Of a DNA stretch of 64,000 nucleotides, positions 10,005 through 19,410 are shown in pieces. How positions within the stretch are numbered: position 1 is the stretch's first letter; the number at the start of each line of letters is the position of its first letter. Origin of the DNA: Rhodosorus marinus. Lineage: Eukaryota; Rhodophyta; Stylonematophyceae; Stylonematales; Stylonemataceae. The stretch is taken from NCBI GenBank assembly GCA_029953675.1, contig JAMWBK010000005.1, positions 992,001 to 1,056,000 of the forward strand, read 5' to 3'. Below the pieces are notes generated by a model. The model was given only the letters and a program-made list of their open reading frames with translations, did not search any database and had not been told where the DNA came from. Position numbers and translations under genes: made by a program.

Positions 10005-10500
10005 CAGCTTCTGTACTTCCCCGACTGAAGGAACGACGGTATGCTGGGAATATGTTTTCCACGCGCAGAGGGCCGTTCTCATAGGTTCCAGCCTTTCATT
10101 GTGGAATGCTTTGGTCATCGGTAGAAGTCCAGCTTGGAGTAGCTGCGGAAATGGTTTACGGACCATCCAGTTGAATGTTTGGGACTCCTGCGCCGGTTAA
10201 GTGTAGATGTCAGGCGATATTCTAGCAGCATGGTCGCCGAGGCGCGCCATCGTCGCCTGGGTTTTGCACGCTTTTCTCCTTAATTTCTAGTCCCTTTCAC
10301 ACCCTGCGTAACGCTTCAGGCTATGCTAGCCAATCCATCCATCCAGTAAATCCATCCCGAAGAATGTCTGGTGCTCCTCCGCAGTTTAAGTGCCGCTCGC
10401 TGGCGTTCTTCTAGCAACATGCTTGCCGAAACCTGCCATATGCACCGCCTGGGCTTGCATGCTCTTCTCCTAGTCCCTAGTTTCGTTTACTTCTTCCGTA
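10005..10500 (+). mobile_element. two successive LINE-A 3' end fragments
   Basis: Bases 10005-10330 encode broken pieces of the LINE-A C-terminus ('ggttccagcctttcattgtgg', 'gaggcgcgccatcgtcgcctggg') and end with the family tail. After 30 bp of 'ccatccatccagtaaatccatc' a second, shorter tail copy runs from about 10361 to 10500. Both are inert. Confidence 0.7.
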
Positions 10501-10617
10501 AAGCCACTAGGAAATCCATCCATTATTAATGCATTCCGTTCGTTAAAAAAAGAAGAGACGCCACCAATGAATTCTCAATACCAATGTGAATGCAATGATA
10601 TATGCCCAAATTGTTAA

Positions 10618-10919
10618 CCCAGTTCAGTTACAATGATCAAAATTTTCGGACACTGTTCTTCTAATTTGCCAACAATTCACTCTTCCCAATACGGCTCTAA
10701 GTGAAATGAAGCAAAAGACAGGTTTTTCGGATAGTTTTCAAAAAAAACGAAGGAAACGAAAAACGTTCGTTTCGTTCGTTTTTTCGTTCGAATACCCAGT
10801 TCAGTTACAATGATCAGAATTTTCGGACACTGTTCTTCTAATTTGCAAACAATTCACTCTTCCCAATACGGCTCTAAGTGAAACGAAGCAAAAGACAAGT
10901 TTTTCGGATAGTTTTCAAA
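10618..10919. repeat. 124-bp direct repeats flanking a hairpin
   Basis: Bases 10618-10742 and 10796-10919 are direct copies with only a handful of differences (period 178). Between them, 10741-10759 and 10765-10783 form a 19-bp inverted repeat with one mismatch and a 5-base loop, rich in AACGAA/TTCGTT. The arrangement could be a solo-terminal-repeat or foldback element, or a recent tandem duplication. Confidence 0.85.
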
Positions 10920-11730
10920 GGGCGGCCAATTTTTGTTTTTACTATCGGTTTTCCTTTCTTCCAAATATGGCAGTCTTTTTCCAAACGAACAGCGGTGGGG
11001 GTGGACTTGAAGCCCGTGAAACAATAACTCGTTGCCAGAGTACATCATGAACGATTCCCCAACACACACATCTCCCACTCCCCCCGTCCAAAAAGAGAGT
11101 GAAAGAGGAAGCTTCACACAGACCACATCAGTATCGAAGATTTGTTCTGCACGAAAGAAGATCGACTGACAGGGACTTTTTCTCTTTTTGCGTCAGGAGT
11201 TTGGAAACCACTATCACCTTGGAGACCACATTAAGGGGCTCGCCGTTGACAACGTTCCGCAAATGCGTACCAAGGGCCCGCTCCTTTCTCTTCCAACTCC
11301 CCCCATCCACGCGAAAGTTGCAGATTGTACGAATCACCGTAGAGTTACCCTTTGACTTTGGTGGCAACCATAGTGCACACAAAAACCTCTAAGATAAGTA
11401 GAGCGTGACCGCACTTAGCGTTTAGGGGTTGGTGGTGCGGGGAACTTCCTGACCGCAATCCTGTCCCAGTTCATCGTACCCTAAGTCTTTGCACAATACA
11501 AAGCTCAAGATTTATCGATCTTACAGGAGGTCTATGGTTTACCCTCCCCATCCAATACGGTCGCTTCAAGTCCGTTGTATGTGGAGGTGCTTCACGCCAA
11601 AGGGTCTCATCAGAGATAGTTGTAAGGGGGGGTAGGTTGTGGAAAGAGCAAAAGGATATGATCTGAAGCCTATCCCTGTCGGACTGTAACCGCACTGCAC
11701 GGATCGATATTCTTGCGTAGGAATGAATGG
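10920..11730. other. spacer upstream of the second RTX-like gene
   Basis: I see no supported gene. Short ORFs on both strands lack recognisable motifs. The 3' end of this spacer must contain the promoter of the gene starting at 11802. Confidence 0.5.
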
Positions 11731-11736
11731 GATGGG

Positions 11737-11746
11737 TATATATAAA
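11737..11746 (+). promoter_or_regulatory. TATA box of the 11802 gene
   Basis: TATATATAAA lies 56-65 bp before the ATG at 11802. This spacing suits a TATA-directed promoter with a short leader. It also argues against the earlier in-frame start near 11727, which would place the TATA box inside the coding region. Confidence 0.65.
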
Positions 11747-11801
11747 CGCTGTGAAGAGGTTCAAAGGCAGTATGGGCGTACATGGAGTGACAGGCAACAG
11801 T

Positions 11802-12893
11802 ATGGATCGAAGGATTTTTTTTGCCCTTGCGGTGGCCTTGGTGGCCTGTGTTCTCGAGGTCCCTGTGCAAGGAAGTGTGTGTACAGATTTTGCTTTTCCT
11901 GAGGTTAACACGTACTTTGGGTCAGGTAAGCCGTTCAGGGAGGTGGATGGAGAGATTCGAGATAGACCGGCAGAGAGGGTTTTCTATGCGGATATTGCCA
12001 ACTGCCCAAAGCTCAGGCTGGATGATGGGACAAGGGTGGGGAGGGTATGCATCAGAACGAGGACAGACAATAAGACTGGGAAAAGATGCATTCGGTTCAA
12101 CTTTTTTATGAAGGAAGATTTCAAACTGATCAAGAGTAAGGCGGGAATCACAGAGGACTGCAGTGATCTCCCCAGTACTGGCAAATACCAGAAGGTTAAG
12201 AAAACTAAACGCGGAGCAGATCCGAGCATGATCGACATCTGTTTTGATGAGATTGACACAACTGAAAGCTGTTGTGAGCAGACAAAATGTGCTGTGGTAA
12301 AGGCCGTAGTGATTAGTCCAGACGAAAAGAACTTCGCGGCTACCATTGATGACAGGCGGTGTGGATATCCTGGAGCCCAAAATCCAGTTGGAACGTGCAG
12401 CATGGAAATCAGATGTCTAAACCTCATAGAATATCAGGAGCAAACGACCGAGGAGGGTGTAACCATGCTCGGGACAGTTGGCAGCGATTACATGAAGCTG
12501 GTCGAGGATGGTTTTAGAACGGAGCGCAACTACATGTATTCATACGAAGGTCGTGATGTCATGATAGGAACGGATAATGTAGAATTGTTCCTGGCGCTCC
12601 CTGACGCAGAGGAGGAACTCCCGGATGAAGATCGTACTGAAGATAATAGTAAACTTGTCTTCGGAAGGGGAGGGGATGATATTGTCAATTTTCTGTTCAC
12701 AAACCAGAATCCCTCGAAGATCTACCTGCAGACCGGTGATGACCGTGCAGAAGGAGCTTACGGAGATTACAACGTTTTCAGCGGGGGTAAAGGCTACGAC
12801 ATACTGTGGAATCGACCCGGCGAGGGAATTAACTACTATTTCGAATACATCGGCCCACCCCCAGAAGCTGGGGGGGATGAAGAGGGCTCGTAA
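11802..12893 (+). CDS. secreted protein related to the RTX-repeat protein
   Basis: An intronless ORF of 363 aa starting at the ATG after the TATA box. It opens with a signal peptide (MDRRIFFALAVALVACVLEV). The N-terminal 220 residues are cysteine-rich and share landmarks with the protein at 3106: a YFGSGK/YYGSGK motif, an SCC-x4-C cluster (near residue 156) followed by a segment ending DEK/DGK, and a C-[VL]-N-[IL] motif just before the repeats. From about residue 221 there are degenerate RTX-like units (GTVGSDYMKL, YEGRDVMIGT, FGRGGDDIVNF, GGKGYDILW). Few keep the full GGxGxD pattern, so calcium binding may be weaker. I read it as a diverged paralogue. An AATAAA overlaps the stop codon. The function is unknown; it is probably extracellular. 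Confidence 0.75.
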   Translation: MDRRIFFALAVALVACVLEVPVQGSVCTDFAFPEVNTYFGSGKPFREVDGEIRDRPAERVFYADIANCPKLRLDDGTRVGRVCIRTRTDNKTGKRCIRFNFFMKEDFKLIKSKAGITEDCSDLPSTGKYQKVKKTKRGADPSMIDICFDEIDTTESCCEQTKCAVVKAVVISPDEKNFAATIDDRRCGYPGAQNPVGTCSMEIRCLNLIEYQEQTTEEGVTMLGTVGSDYMKLVEDGFRTERNYMYSYEGRDVMIGTDNVELFLALPDAEEELPDEDRTEDNSKLVFGRGGDDIVNFLFTNQNPSKIYLQTGDDRAEGAYGDYNVFSGGKGYDILWNRPGEGINYYFEYIGPPPEAGGDEEGS

Positions 12894-13042
12894 TAAACAA
12901 CTTTCTCCCAACCAAAGTCTGCCCACTACCAGCTCCTCGAGTCTACTAGCGGGCATAGCCCGTTGAGGGCGTCCTTTCGTCATAGCTTTCTTCAGCGCCC
13001 TGCACTGTGGTAGATAACACCTGTGGTGTTGTCTGAGCATCT

Positions 13043-13135
13043 ATACGATTGGATCGGATCAGATAGGATCGGATCGGACCGGACCGACCGGACCTGATCA
13101 GACCGGACATGATCAGCAGACCGGACATGTCCAAT
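13043..13135. repeat. GGATC/GGACC short-unit repeat
   Basis: A run of 5-6 bp units of the GGATC, GGACC and GATCA types forms a GATC-dense simple repeat downstream of the second RTX-like gene. No gene is seen between 12894 and 13260. Confidence 0.75.
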
Positions 13136-13264
13136 TGTATGGATTCGAGGAAGCAACAAATCAATGAACCCAAGCTGAAATAATCAACGCCACTAATTTG
13201 CTTGATTGGTTTGGAGATTTCGAATTTCATTCGAAAACAATAAATCCATCATTTCGCATCTACG

Positions 13265-14005
13265 TGAATGAATTTGTTCAAAAAAAACACCAAAGCACGC
13301 AATGACCAGAGGTACCAGGCGACGAGCTAGAGCCGAAGCACGAATGCCAGGGGAAGACAAAGCCCCCGCATATTTCAACTCTTTGCGACGTCTCGTACTG
13401 GCAGCGGCAAATCCACGGTGCTCTCCCGCAGCCCGGCAAATAACGACTGGACTGAGGATTAGGAGCAGCTAGATCAATGTACGTCGTACAGCGGCTATCG
13501 TCACAGGTGACCACGAGGTCAGCCACTCGGCGTTCGTTATTGTCACGTTCAATTTCAAGACCGGCTTGCCGTACTATAGGCCGAAGTCGCGGTCCAACAG
13601 GTTCAAGATCCTCGTATGTCGGCGGGTTCGGGCGGCTTTCACAGGCGGGCAGTTGGCGAGCAGGTGGGCGCCGAAACCCGCGGTTTCTTCGTTCTGAGAG
13701 CATATAGTGCAGGGCGAACCGATCTCGGAAGGCCACGGCGGCTGGTGAAATCCCAGGTACATGCACAGGGAGCGCGCACTTCAAAATCCTTGAGCGTGCG
13801 GGGCGGAAATTTTGGAACTCTGGTGAGCCATTGAGAGCTGAGGCAGACCCTCAGACTTCGCAGGCGAGCGCGGGCACGGGGAAAGGAGGCCATTTGCGCC
13901 AGAAGTCGGCCACAAGCAGCACGGTGCAAGTTCCAAGGAAAGGATGTTTGCGACGCATCCGTGCGTGCGGAGACGCGACTCCCAGGGCCCTGTCCAGCAT
14001 CAGAT
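13265..14005 (-). mobile_element. LINE-B fragment with zinc knuckle and endonuclease
   Basis: On the minus strand the region encodes, in at least three frames, ACGRLLAQMASFPRARARLR, MYLGFHQPPWPSEIGSPC, a zinc knuckle (CTICSQNE...FGAHLLANC), and the endonuclease start (RRVADLVVTCDDSRCTTYID), where the first two acidic residues are visible. Near 13285 the body joins the extreme tail ('gaatgaatttgtt') directly, so the last 200 bp or so of the usual 3' region are deleted. It is inactive. Confidence 0.75.
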
Positions 14006-14119
14006 ACGTAACCCCGTAGCCTTTATTCGGCAGCTACCTACCGCAGCGCAATACCACTACTATACGTTCGCTCTAAACTCACTTGGACAATAGATGCACT
14101 CTTACTAAGCCATTTTTAG

Positions 14120-14445
14120 CTTGAATCTACTGGGGAGGAGCCCTTCCCTACATGTCTGAGCGGGGTGAAATTTTGAAGCATACACAGGGGTACAACAAGG
14201 ATCCCTGTCGGCTGGTCCTTCACGCTTGTGCCTAGCAGCTCGCTCTGTTGCAACTCGCGACCTCGATGGAGGACCTACGTATCTGTGCAAATCATGACGA
14301 TGTGACGTTGATGGGTAGCCCTACGGAATTAGATCCGGGTTTGACCTGGATCCAAGCCATTGCAAGTGAGGCGGGGTTGATAGTCGAGCCGGAGAAGTGT
14401 TGTTTTCTCCCACCACCGCTAAGAGTATCTACTTGCTTAGTCCTG
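14120..14445 (+). mobile_element. RT palm fragment (motifs B to D)
   Basis: The plus strand carries a decayed RT palm. A motif-B-like VQQG is followed by a stop, then LRICANHDDVTLMG (motif C with His-Asp-Asp) at about 14275-14315, and IASEAGLIVEPEKCCFL (motif D-like) up to 14410. It resembles LINE-A RT but is too short to assign with certainty. Confidence 0.65.
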
Positions 14446-14469
14446 TTTTCTAGGAAAATGGCTCTAACC

Positions 14470-14930
14470 TAGAATAATAACAATCTTAATAATCCAAGTC
14501 TGGATCAATTCAGTTCATATATTATTGGCCCTGGGGTTTATTCAAAAGTCAGTAATTGGTACAACACATATTTTCGCTTACAGTTTTTGCCGTGCAAAGT
14601 ACTGAATATAAGAAATAATATGGACTAGTACAAAGTAATAATAATTCTCGGACCGGTGAATCACCTTATTTAGAATATAGTTTTAGATTATTACGCAAAA
14701 GGTCCATATTACTCTTACCTACCGAAACAAAGAGATCATATTTCAAAAATAGAAATTTTTGGAGTCTAAATCTGATATACACATTCTCATACATGATTGG
14801 CTATAGGGTTTTTTTGGAGGTAATAATTGGTACAGCACAGAAATATCTGTAACAGCTACTGAAGATAATATATTGAAAAGGAAATAGATATATCGTTATG
14901 GAGAATGTAAGCCGTAGAGCTGAATGTCGT
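14470..14930. other. AT-rich spacer with a weak repeated block
   Basis: No gene is seen. A 40-bp block 'attggc...ggggttta...ta' ending 'attggtacaacaca' near 14523-14567 recurs in altered form at 14800-14840 ('attggtacagcaca'). Confidence 0.5.
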
Positions 14931-14970
14931 GGATTTCAAGACTGAATGCAGGGTCGGGAGCTGGCCTGCG

Positions 14971-15030
14971 GGCTACCCAAGCGAACAGCCCTTTGGGCTG
15001 GGGGTTAGGGCTGTTCATTTGGGTAGAGCC
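14971..15030. repeat. imperfect inverted repeat, strong hairpin
   Basis: Arms 14971-14991 and 15008-15030 pair almost completely (GGCTACCCAA...GAACAGCCC against GGGCTGTTC...TTGGGTAGAGCC) around a 16-base loop. This is much stronger than expected by chance. It is followed by two short 'aatagctc' copies at about 15031-15055. It could be a structured RNA or the end of a DNA element. Confidence 0.75.
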
Positions 15031-15693
15031 AATAGCTCAGAGTTAATAGCTCGGCGGAGCGCCCTACCCGTGCAGAGGGAAAGTCCTGGAAAATTACCAA
15101 TCCTTTTTTCATGGGAGATCGGTGGCAGCGTGTGTAAGGAGAGAGACCAAACTCCGTTTGGGAATCAATAGGACCCGAAGAGCAAGGCTTCCCACTGGAA
15201 ACGGAGAGTCTAGAGGTGGTCTGTCGCGGAAGGGGCTCTACTTGACGGTTTGAGCTTATCGCGCCAAACTTCTGACTGGTCTCCAAAAGCTGCTGCACTG
15301 AGTAGTTGGCTAATAATATTCACAAACATGCGGTATACATGGCGGAGCAACCGGCTCGCCCTTGGAGGGGCGAGGAACTGTTTTGTGTCGATCAGGTTTG
15401 GTACACGCGGAGTTTGAAAAAAAAATCTCCAAAACGGATAAAGAAAACAGCAAAAGGCACGATGCTCTTCCGGTCCTGACGGAGCCATATTGCACCGTTC
15501 CTATCATTCCACCACGACAGTCTTGGCAAAACGATTCCTACACGTTCACATCAGCAGCGAGGCTGGCTGTACGATTACGATGACTGCTGAAAGTGCGGTA
15601 CGTTTCTTCTGGATTCAAGAAGGTAATTTCAACGGCGAATTTGGTGCACAGGATGCTCCGGAGTCGCAAGGGAATCCTAGTTGGAGGAGATAG

Positions 15694-15701
15694 TATATAT
15701 A
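15694..15701 (+). promoter_or_regulatory. TATA box of the astacin gene
   Basis: TATATATA lies 89 bp upstream of the ATG at 15790, similar in sequence to the element before the 11802 gene. No other TATA-like sequence lies nearer. Confidence 0.6.
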
Positions 15702-15789
15702 GCCATGGACCGTCGACAGAGTACTTGCAGGCATCACCGTGTCCAACAAAAACAACTTTGGGTTGAACCCGTGAGGACTCTTAGACACA

Positions 15790-17376
15790 ATGAAAGGATC
15801 GATTCTTGCCGTGGTCTTGGTGTTTTCGGTGATTGGGTTGAGCCTTGCAGGCTCAGCAGTGAGGGACAGGTCAAAACTATGGACGAAGGGGAAGGTGAAG
15901 TATGAGATCGACGTTTCTGTCTCCGAAGATACCCGAAAGGCGATTCTGTATGCCATGAGGGCGTACGAAAGGGAGACATGCGTTTCTTTCACTGAGACAA
16001 GTTTCATCAGCGCGAGAGTGAGGTTTACCGAGAACCGGAGCAGGTGCTACAAGACTAAAGTAGGGTACAATCCTGCATCCGTCCAGGAGGTCGTGATCAG
16101 CGCAAAATGTCATGGAGGTATCGATCTGAAAGCACAGGCACTGCATGAAATTGGACACGTTCTGGGTTTGTACAACGAGTTCAACCGGCCCGACAGAAGT
16201 ACATTTGTCAACGTATTGAGTCGGAATGGTTTGCAAAACGGGAGCTCGCAGGCACAGTTCAAGAAGGACAATTGGAGAAGAGTCCAAAAGCAAGGAGTAC
16301 AGTTCGACTACACGAGCGTCATGCAGTATGGGACTCACTTCCTTTCCAGGAACGGAAAGGAAACCGTCATCAACCTGAGGGACCATCCGAGGATCAAGAT
16401 ACGAAACGTTCTGAGCCACTATGACGCTCTGACGGTCAATCGCTTATATCACTGCCCTAAGGAGAGACCCCGTGGGAAGCTTACATTGAAGCTGAGGAAG
16501 GCACAGAACCTTCCGGCACATTTCTATCTTATGGTTGAAGCGGTGAAATCAGACGGAAAATCTGTCCTCAAAGAGTTCAGCGTGGTGGACCTTCCACACG
16601 GGCCGACTGTCTCCGACCACTCCTTCGTTGTTGGAACCGATGAATGGCAATTCATGCGCGTCAAGGTGCTTGACCACCAGAGGAAGGACACAATTCTTCT
16701 CGAGAAGCTCGTTCCGTTCAACGTCTTCGTCAAACTGCGCAGCCAGAAGCTGTGCAAGAATCCCACAGACTGCTCAAAGATGTTGGAGTTCGAGTATGCG
16801 CTTCTCTCAAACCCTGATGCTTGTGAGAATGAAAATCCTTGCCGGAATGGAGGAACTTGTGTGGATCTCGTGGGAGACAACGGATATGCCTGCTCATGCC
16901 CGGATGGGTTCAGAGGTACAAACTGTGAAAAGTATTTCGGAAATTTATCTATCTCTGTATGGAAAGGCGAAGGTTTGGATGACAGAGATCCCATCTGGAA
17001 TGCGTCTGATCCTTGGGTATCTGTGAGGGCTTACCGTTACGACGGAACTAGCCAGTACAAGCGGACAAACGAAAGGGATGGAACTCATAACCCAGTTTGG
17101 CGTGACGGCAAGAACCATGATCACTTCCTATCATTCGGACTGGGTGAATGGGAAAAGTATGAGGTGAGAGTCATGGATGCAGATCAGTTCTGGCCTACGG
17201 GCGATCGAGACGATGTTCTCATTCCGACGCAGACGTTCTACCTCTCTCGACCCACGGAACCCACAGTTGGCTCCAAGGCAAAGATGATATGCAAGGATAC
17301 AACCCGCACTTGTAGCACCAATAGAGTACTCTTTGATGTTATGTACTACATCGATAGACCCGTTATCGTTGATTGA
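15790..17376 (+). CDS. secreted astacin-like metalloprotease with EGF and C2-like domains; third zinc ligand changed
   Basis: An intronless ORF of 528 aa. It starts with a signal peptide (MKGSILAVVLVFSVIGLSLA). Residues about 30-220 form an astacin (M12A) catalytic domain with HEIGHVLGLYNEFNRPDR at 119-136 and a Met-turn SVMQYG at 176-181. The family signature is HExxHxxGxxHExxRxDR. The third zinc ligand, normally His, is Asn129 here (codon AAC at 16174), while the catalytic Glu120 and the Met-turn Tyr180 are kept. Next come a C2-like beta-rich region (about 225-330), an EGF domain with six cysteines (about 345-380), and a second C2-like domain (about 385-490). It acts outside the cell. It may be a pseudoprotease or use altered metal binding. 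There is no propeptide with the usual cysteine-switch-like FxGD motif that I can see. Confidence 0.85.
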   Translation: MKGSILAVVLVFSVIGLSLAGSAVRDRSKLWTKGKVKYEIDVSVSEDTRKAILYAMRAYERETCVSFTETSFISARVRFTENRSRCYKTKVGYNPASVQEVVISAKCHGGIDLKAQALHEIGHVLGLYNEFNRPDRSTFVNVLSRNGLQNGSSQAQFKKDNWRRVQKQGVQFDYTSVMQYGTHFLSRNGKETVINLRDHPRIKIRNVLSHYDALTVNRLYHCPKERPRGKLTLKLRKAQNLPAHFYLMVEAVKSDGKSVLKEFSVVDLPHGPTVSDHSFVVGTDEWQFMRVKVLDHQRKDTILLEKLVPFNVFVKLRSQKLCKNPTDCSKMLEFEYALLSNPDACENENPCRNGGTCVDLVGDNGYACSCPDGFRGTNCEKYFGNLSISVWKGEGLDDRDPIWNASDPWVSVRAYRYDGTSQYKRTNERDGTHNPVWRDGKNHDHFLSFGLGEWEKYEVRVMDADQFWPTGDRDDVLIPTQTFYLSRPTEPTVGSKAKMICKDTTRTCSTNRVLFDVMYYIDRPVIVD

Positions 17377-17439
17377 ACAAACAAGTAAACTTGCCTATAG
17401 CACGCAGAGGAAAAACTCAGGCCCAAGACTAAAGCGCCT

Positions 17440-18560
17440 CAACGATCGTGACCAGTGCTAGGAACTAGGACCTGCACCCAACTCAACTTGTACACTCGCT
17501 GGGTCAGTTCAAGACCACAGCTGGGCCATCTTAGCTACCGTCCTACCTCTTCGCGTCTGGGCTCTGGTCAGCGCCCTTGGAAATGGGCATGTATCACCGC
17601 ATCTACGGATTTCACTCAGCAGCCACAGGTGGGATGGGGACGTCCTATACGGTGTAGACTATCCGCGGTTGTGAGCGGTATGAGTGGAGAGTTGATCAAG
17701 ATTGCGTGAGATGCACTGAGTTGGCCCCAGGTGTTGAATCAAATCAGTGCGTGGGCTTCACGTTCTGTTCATATCGGGGTAATCTGCCGTGGGTGACCCG
17801 GGACCTGGCTTCCCCATCGTCGACCAGCACTCGGTCGATCGTAGATTCAACGACGACCTCATTGCGTCCCAATAACATCTCCCTCCGGGAACTAAGGTTA
17901 GACCGATTTCCGTCCGGCACTTCATTGCATGGGCTGAACGCCTGTCCCAGGCCATCATAGATACTCAGCAGTGGGGGTGGAAGAGTGACGGGGTCCTCGG
18001 TGGTCAGTGTCGGAGTGGAAAGGCAGCCACAGCCTAACCGAAAGTTCACCAAGGCACGAAGGGCGGTGGCCCCGGATGCTACCGCCCCAGGGGAGCATAC
18101 AAGACGCCGGTCTCCAACGCCAAATCTCCCCAAGCGCGGTTGCAGCATGCCGTCAGGAAGGCGCTCAATGACATCTATCAGTTGTCAGTGCTGTGCCAAA
18201 ACTCGTTCGCGGGATGCTTGTACGAAGCTATCACGCCCCAGCCCAATGCCATGTCTGAGAGCAGCGGGCAGGCAGTCCGCCGGGGCCTCACTGGAAGAAA
18301 ACACACTTCGCCGGCTCAATGATCTACCCCACCCTGCGTGGAAAGGCTTGAATCTGGGTCAGCCCGCGATCAGGGTCGTCGGGGTTGCCCATCAAAGTGA
18401 CGTCATCGTGTAGGGGCAGATACGGAGATCCGCCATCTCAACCACGAGTCGAACGCGTTGGCAAATCTCAAATAACTTGACGGAGTTCCTGCGTCTCCAA
18501 GAAACAGCCCGTGTATCATGCCTATCCCATCTGCTTATCAACCAGTGATGGCTACTGCAG
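17440..18560 (-). mobile_element. LINE-A fragment from RT motif C to the post-RT region
   Basis: On the minus strand from about 18500 the translation gives LRICP-TR-RHFDG in the place of motif C (the YxDD box is broken by a stop). From 18148 it reads LGRFGVGDRRLVCSPGAVAS, DPVTLPPPLLSIYDGLGQAF and CNEVPDGNRSN, matching the 20311-21690 copy. The end near 17700-17480 reads LINSPLIPLTTA in broken frames. The zinc knuckle and endonuclease are missing, so this copy is truncated at its 3' side as well. Confidence 0.7.
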
Positions 18561-18710
18561 AAGCTTAAGAGAACGCAATCATGCCCAAATCTGCAAAACT
18601 CCGACTAAAACAACACCAAAACACAACTACAGCCAAAGAGGGGCGGGTGTAGACTACACTTCTATGTGGTTCGTGATGAGAATTTTACACGGTTTTTACA
18701 TTTATGCTCT

Positions 18711-18812
18711 CTACACTTTCTACACATTCTACACTCTCTACACTTTCTACACTTTCTACACTTTCCACACTTTCTACACTTTCTATACTTTCTACACTTT
18801 CCTGCTTTCTAC
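18711..18812. repeat. 10-bp minisatellite (CTACACTTTC)n
   Basis: About nine to ten copies of the 10-mer CTACACTTTC with occasional single-base changes are followed by looser T/C-rich variants to about 18900. An ORF runs through it as a TFY-rich repeat, but this follows from the simple sequence and not from a gene. Confidence 0.9.
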
Positions 18813-18904
18813 AGTTTTTACATTTGTCTCACGTACACTTTTTACGTTTCGCTTTTTTCTACCCGTTTTACTCTTTGTACACTTCCTCACACTTTTTCGA
18901 ACGA

Positions 18905-19056
18905 ATGGTTTAATCGGAGGCTGAAAAAAAAAAATACCCGAGGGGAAAAAAAGACTAAGCGCGGCGAAGTACTCGCGCCTCCAACATCAAAGCGGCATTC
19001 ATGCGCCACAGCAGGAAACTTAAGCGGGTAAACAACGATTGAAGACGGTCAGGGCG
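18905..19056 (-). mobile_element. LINE-B 3' tail fragment
   Basis: A minus-strand copy of the LINE-B terminal 150 bp ('tttaatcggaggctgaaaaa' to 'gaagacggtcagggcgttc'). It stops exactly at the perfect hairpin that follows. Confidence 0.75.
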
Positions 19057-19104
19057 TTCAATACAGAGTGGAAAAGTTTTTACACTTTTCCACTCTGTAT
19101 TGAA
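19057..19104. repeat. perfect 20-bp inverted repeat between two LINE-B tails
   Basis: Bases 19057-19076 and 19085-19104 are exact reverse complements (TTCAATACAGAGTGGAAAAG and its complement) around an 8-base loop. The right arm runs into the next LINE-B tail copy. Confidence 0.9.
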
Positions 19105-19410
19105 TGAATTTGTTTAATCGGAGACTGAAAGGAAAAAAACCCCGAGGGGAAAAAAAAGACTAAGCGACGAAGATCGCGCGCCTCCAACATCAAAGCAGCG
19201 TTCATACGCCACAGCAGGAAAATCAAACGGGTAGACAACGAGGACAGACGGTCAAGGCGTTCGAGGAACAATTCCCGAAGCCAAGGTCCGAGAACCAACG
19301 GAATCGAGAAACCCAAAGCACTCAGAGCCAGAGGTACCAGGCGAAGAGCTAGAGACGAAGCACGAATGCCTGGGGAAGACAAAGCTGCCGCGTATTTCAA
19401 CTCACCGTAT
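19105..19410 (-). mobile_element. LINE-B 3' fragment
   Basis: The minus strand encodes the LINE-B C-terminal end (KYAAALSSPGIRASSLALRL, then a stretch with LREL and ERLDRLSSL) followed by the family tail. It is inactive and truncated. Confidence 0.75.

Noticed and set aside
3106-17376. Bacterial contamination as the source of the intronless genes
   Set aside because: The genes are flanked on both sides by the same LINE families, and two of the three have eukaryotic-looking TATA boxes. An assembly error remains possible but is not suggested.
18700-18924. TFY-rich protein
   Set aside because: It is a translation of the 10-bp minisatellite in three frames, not a gene.
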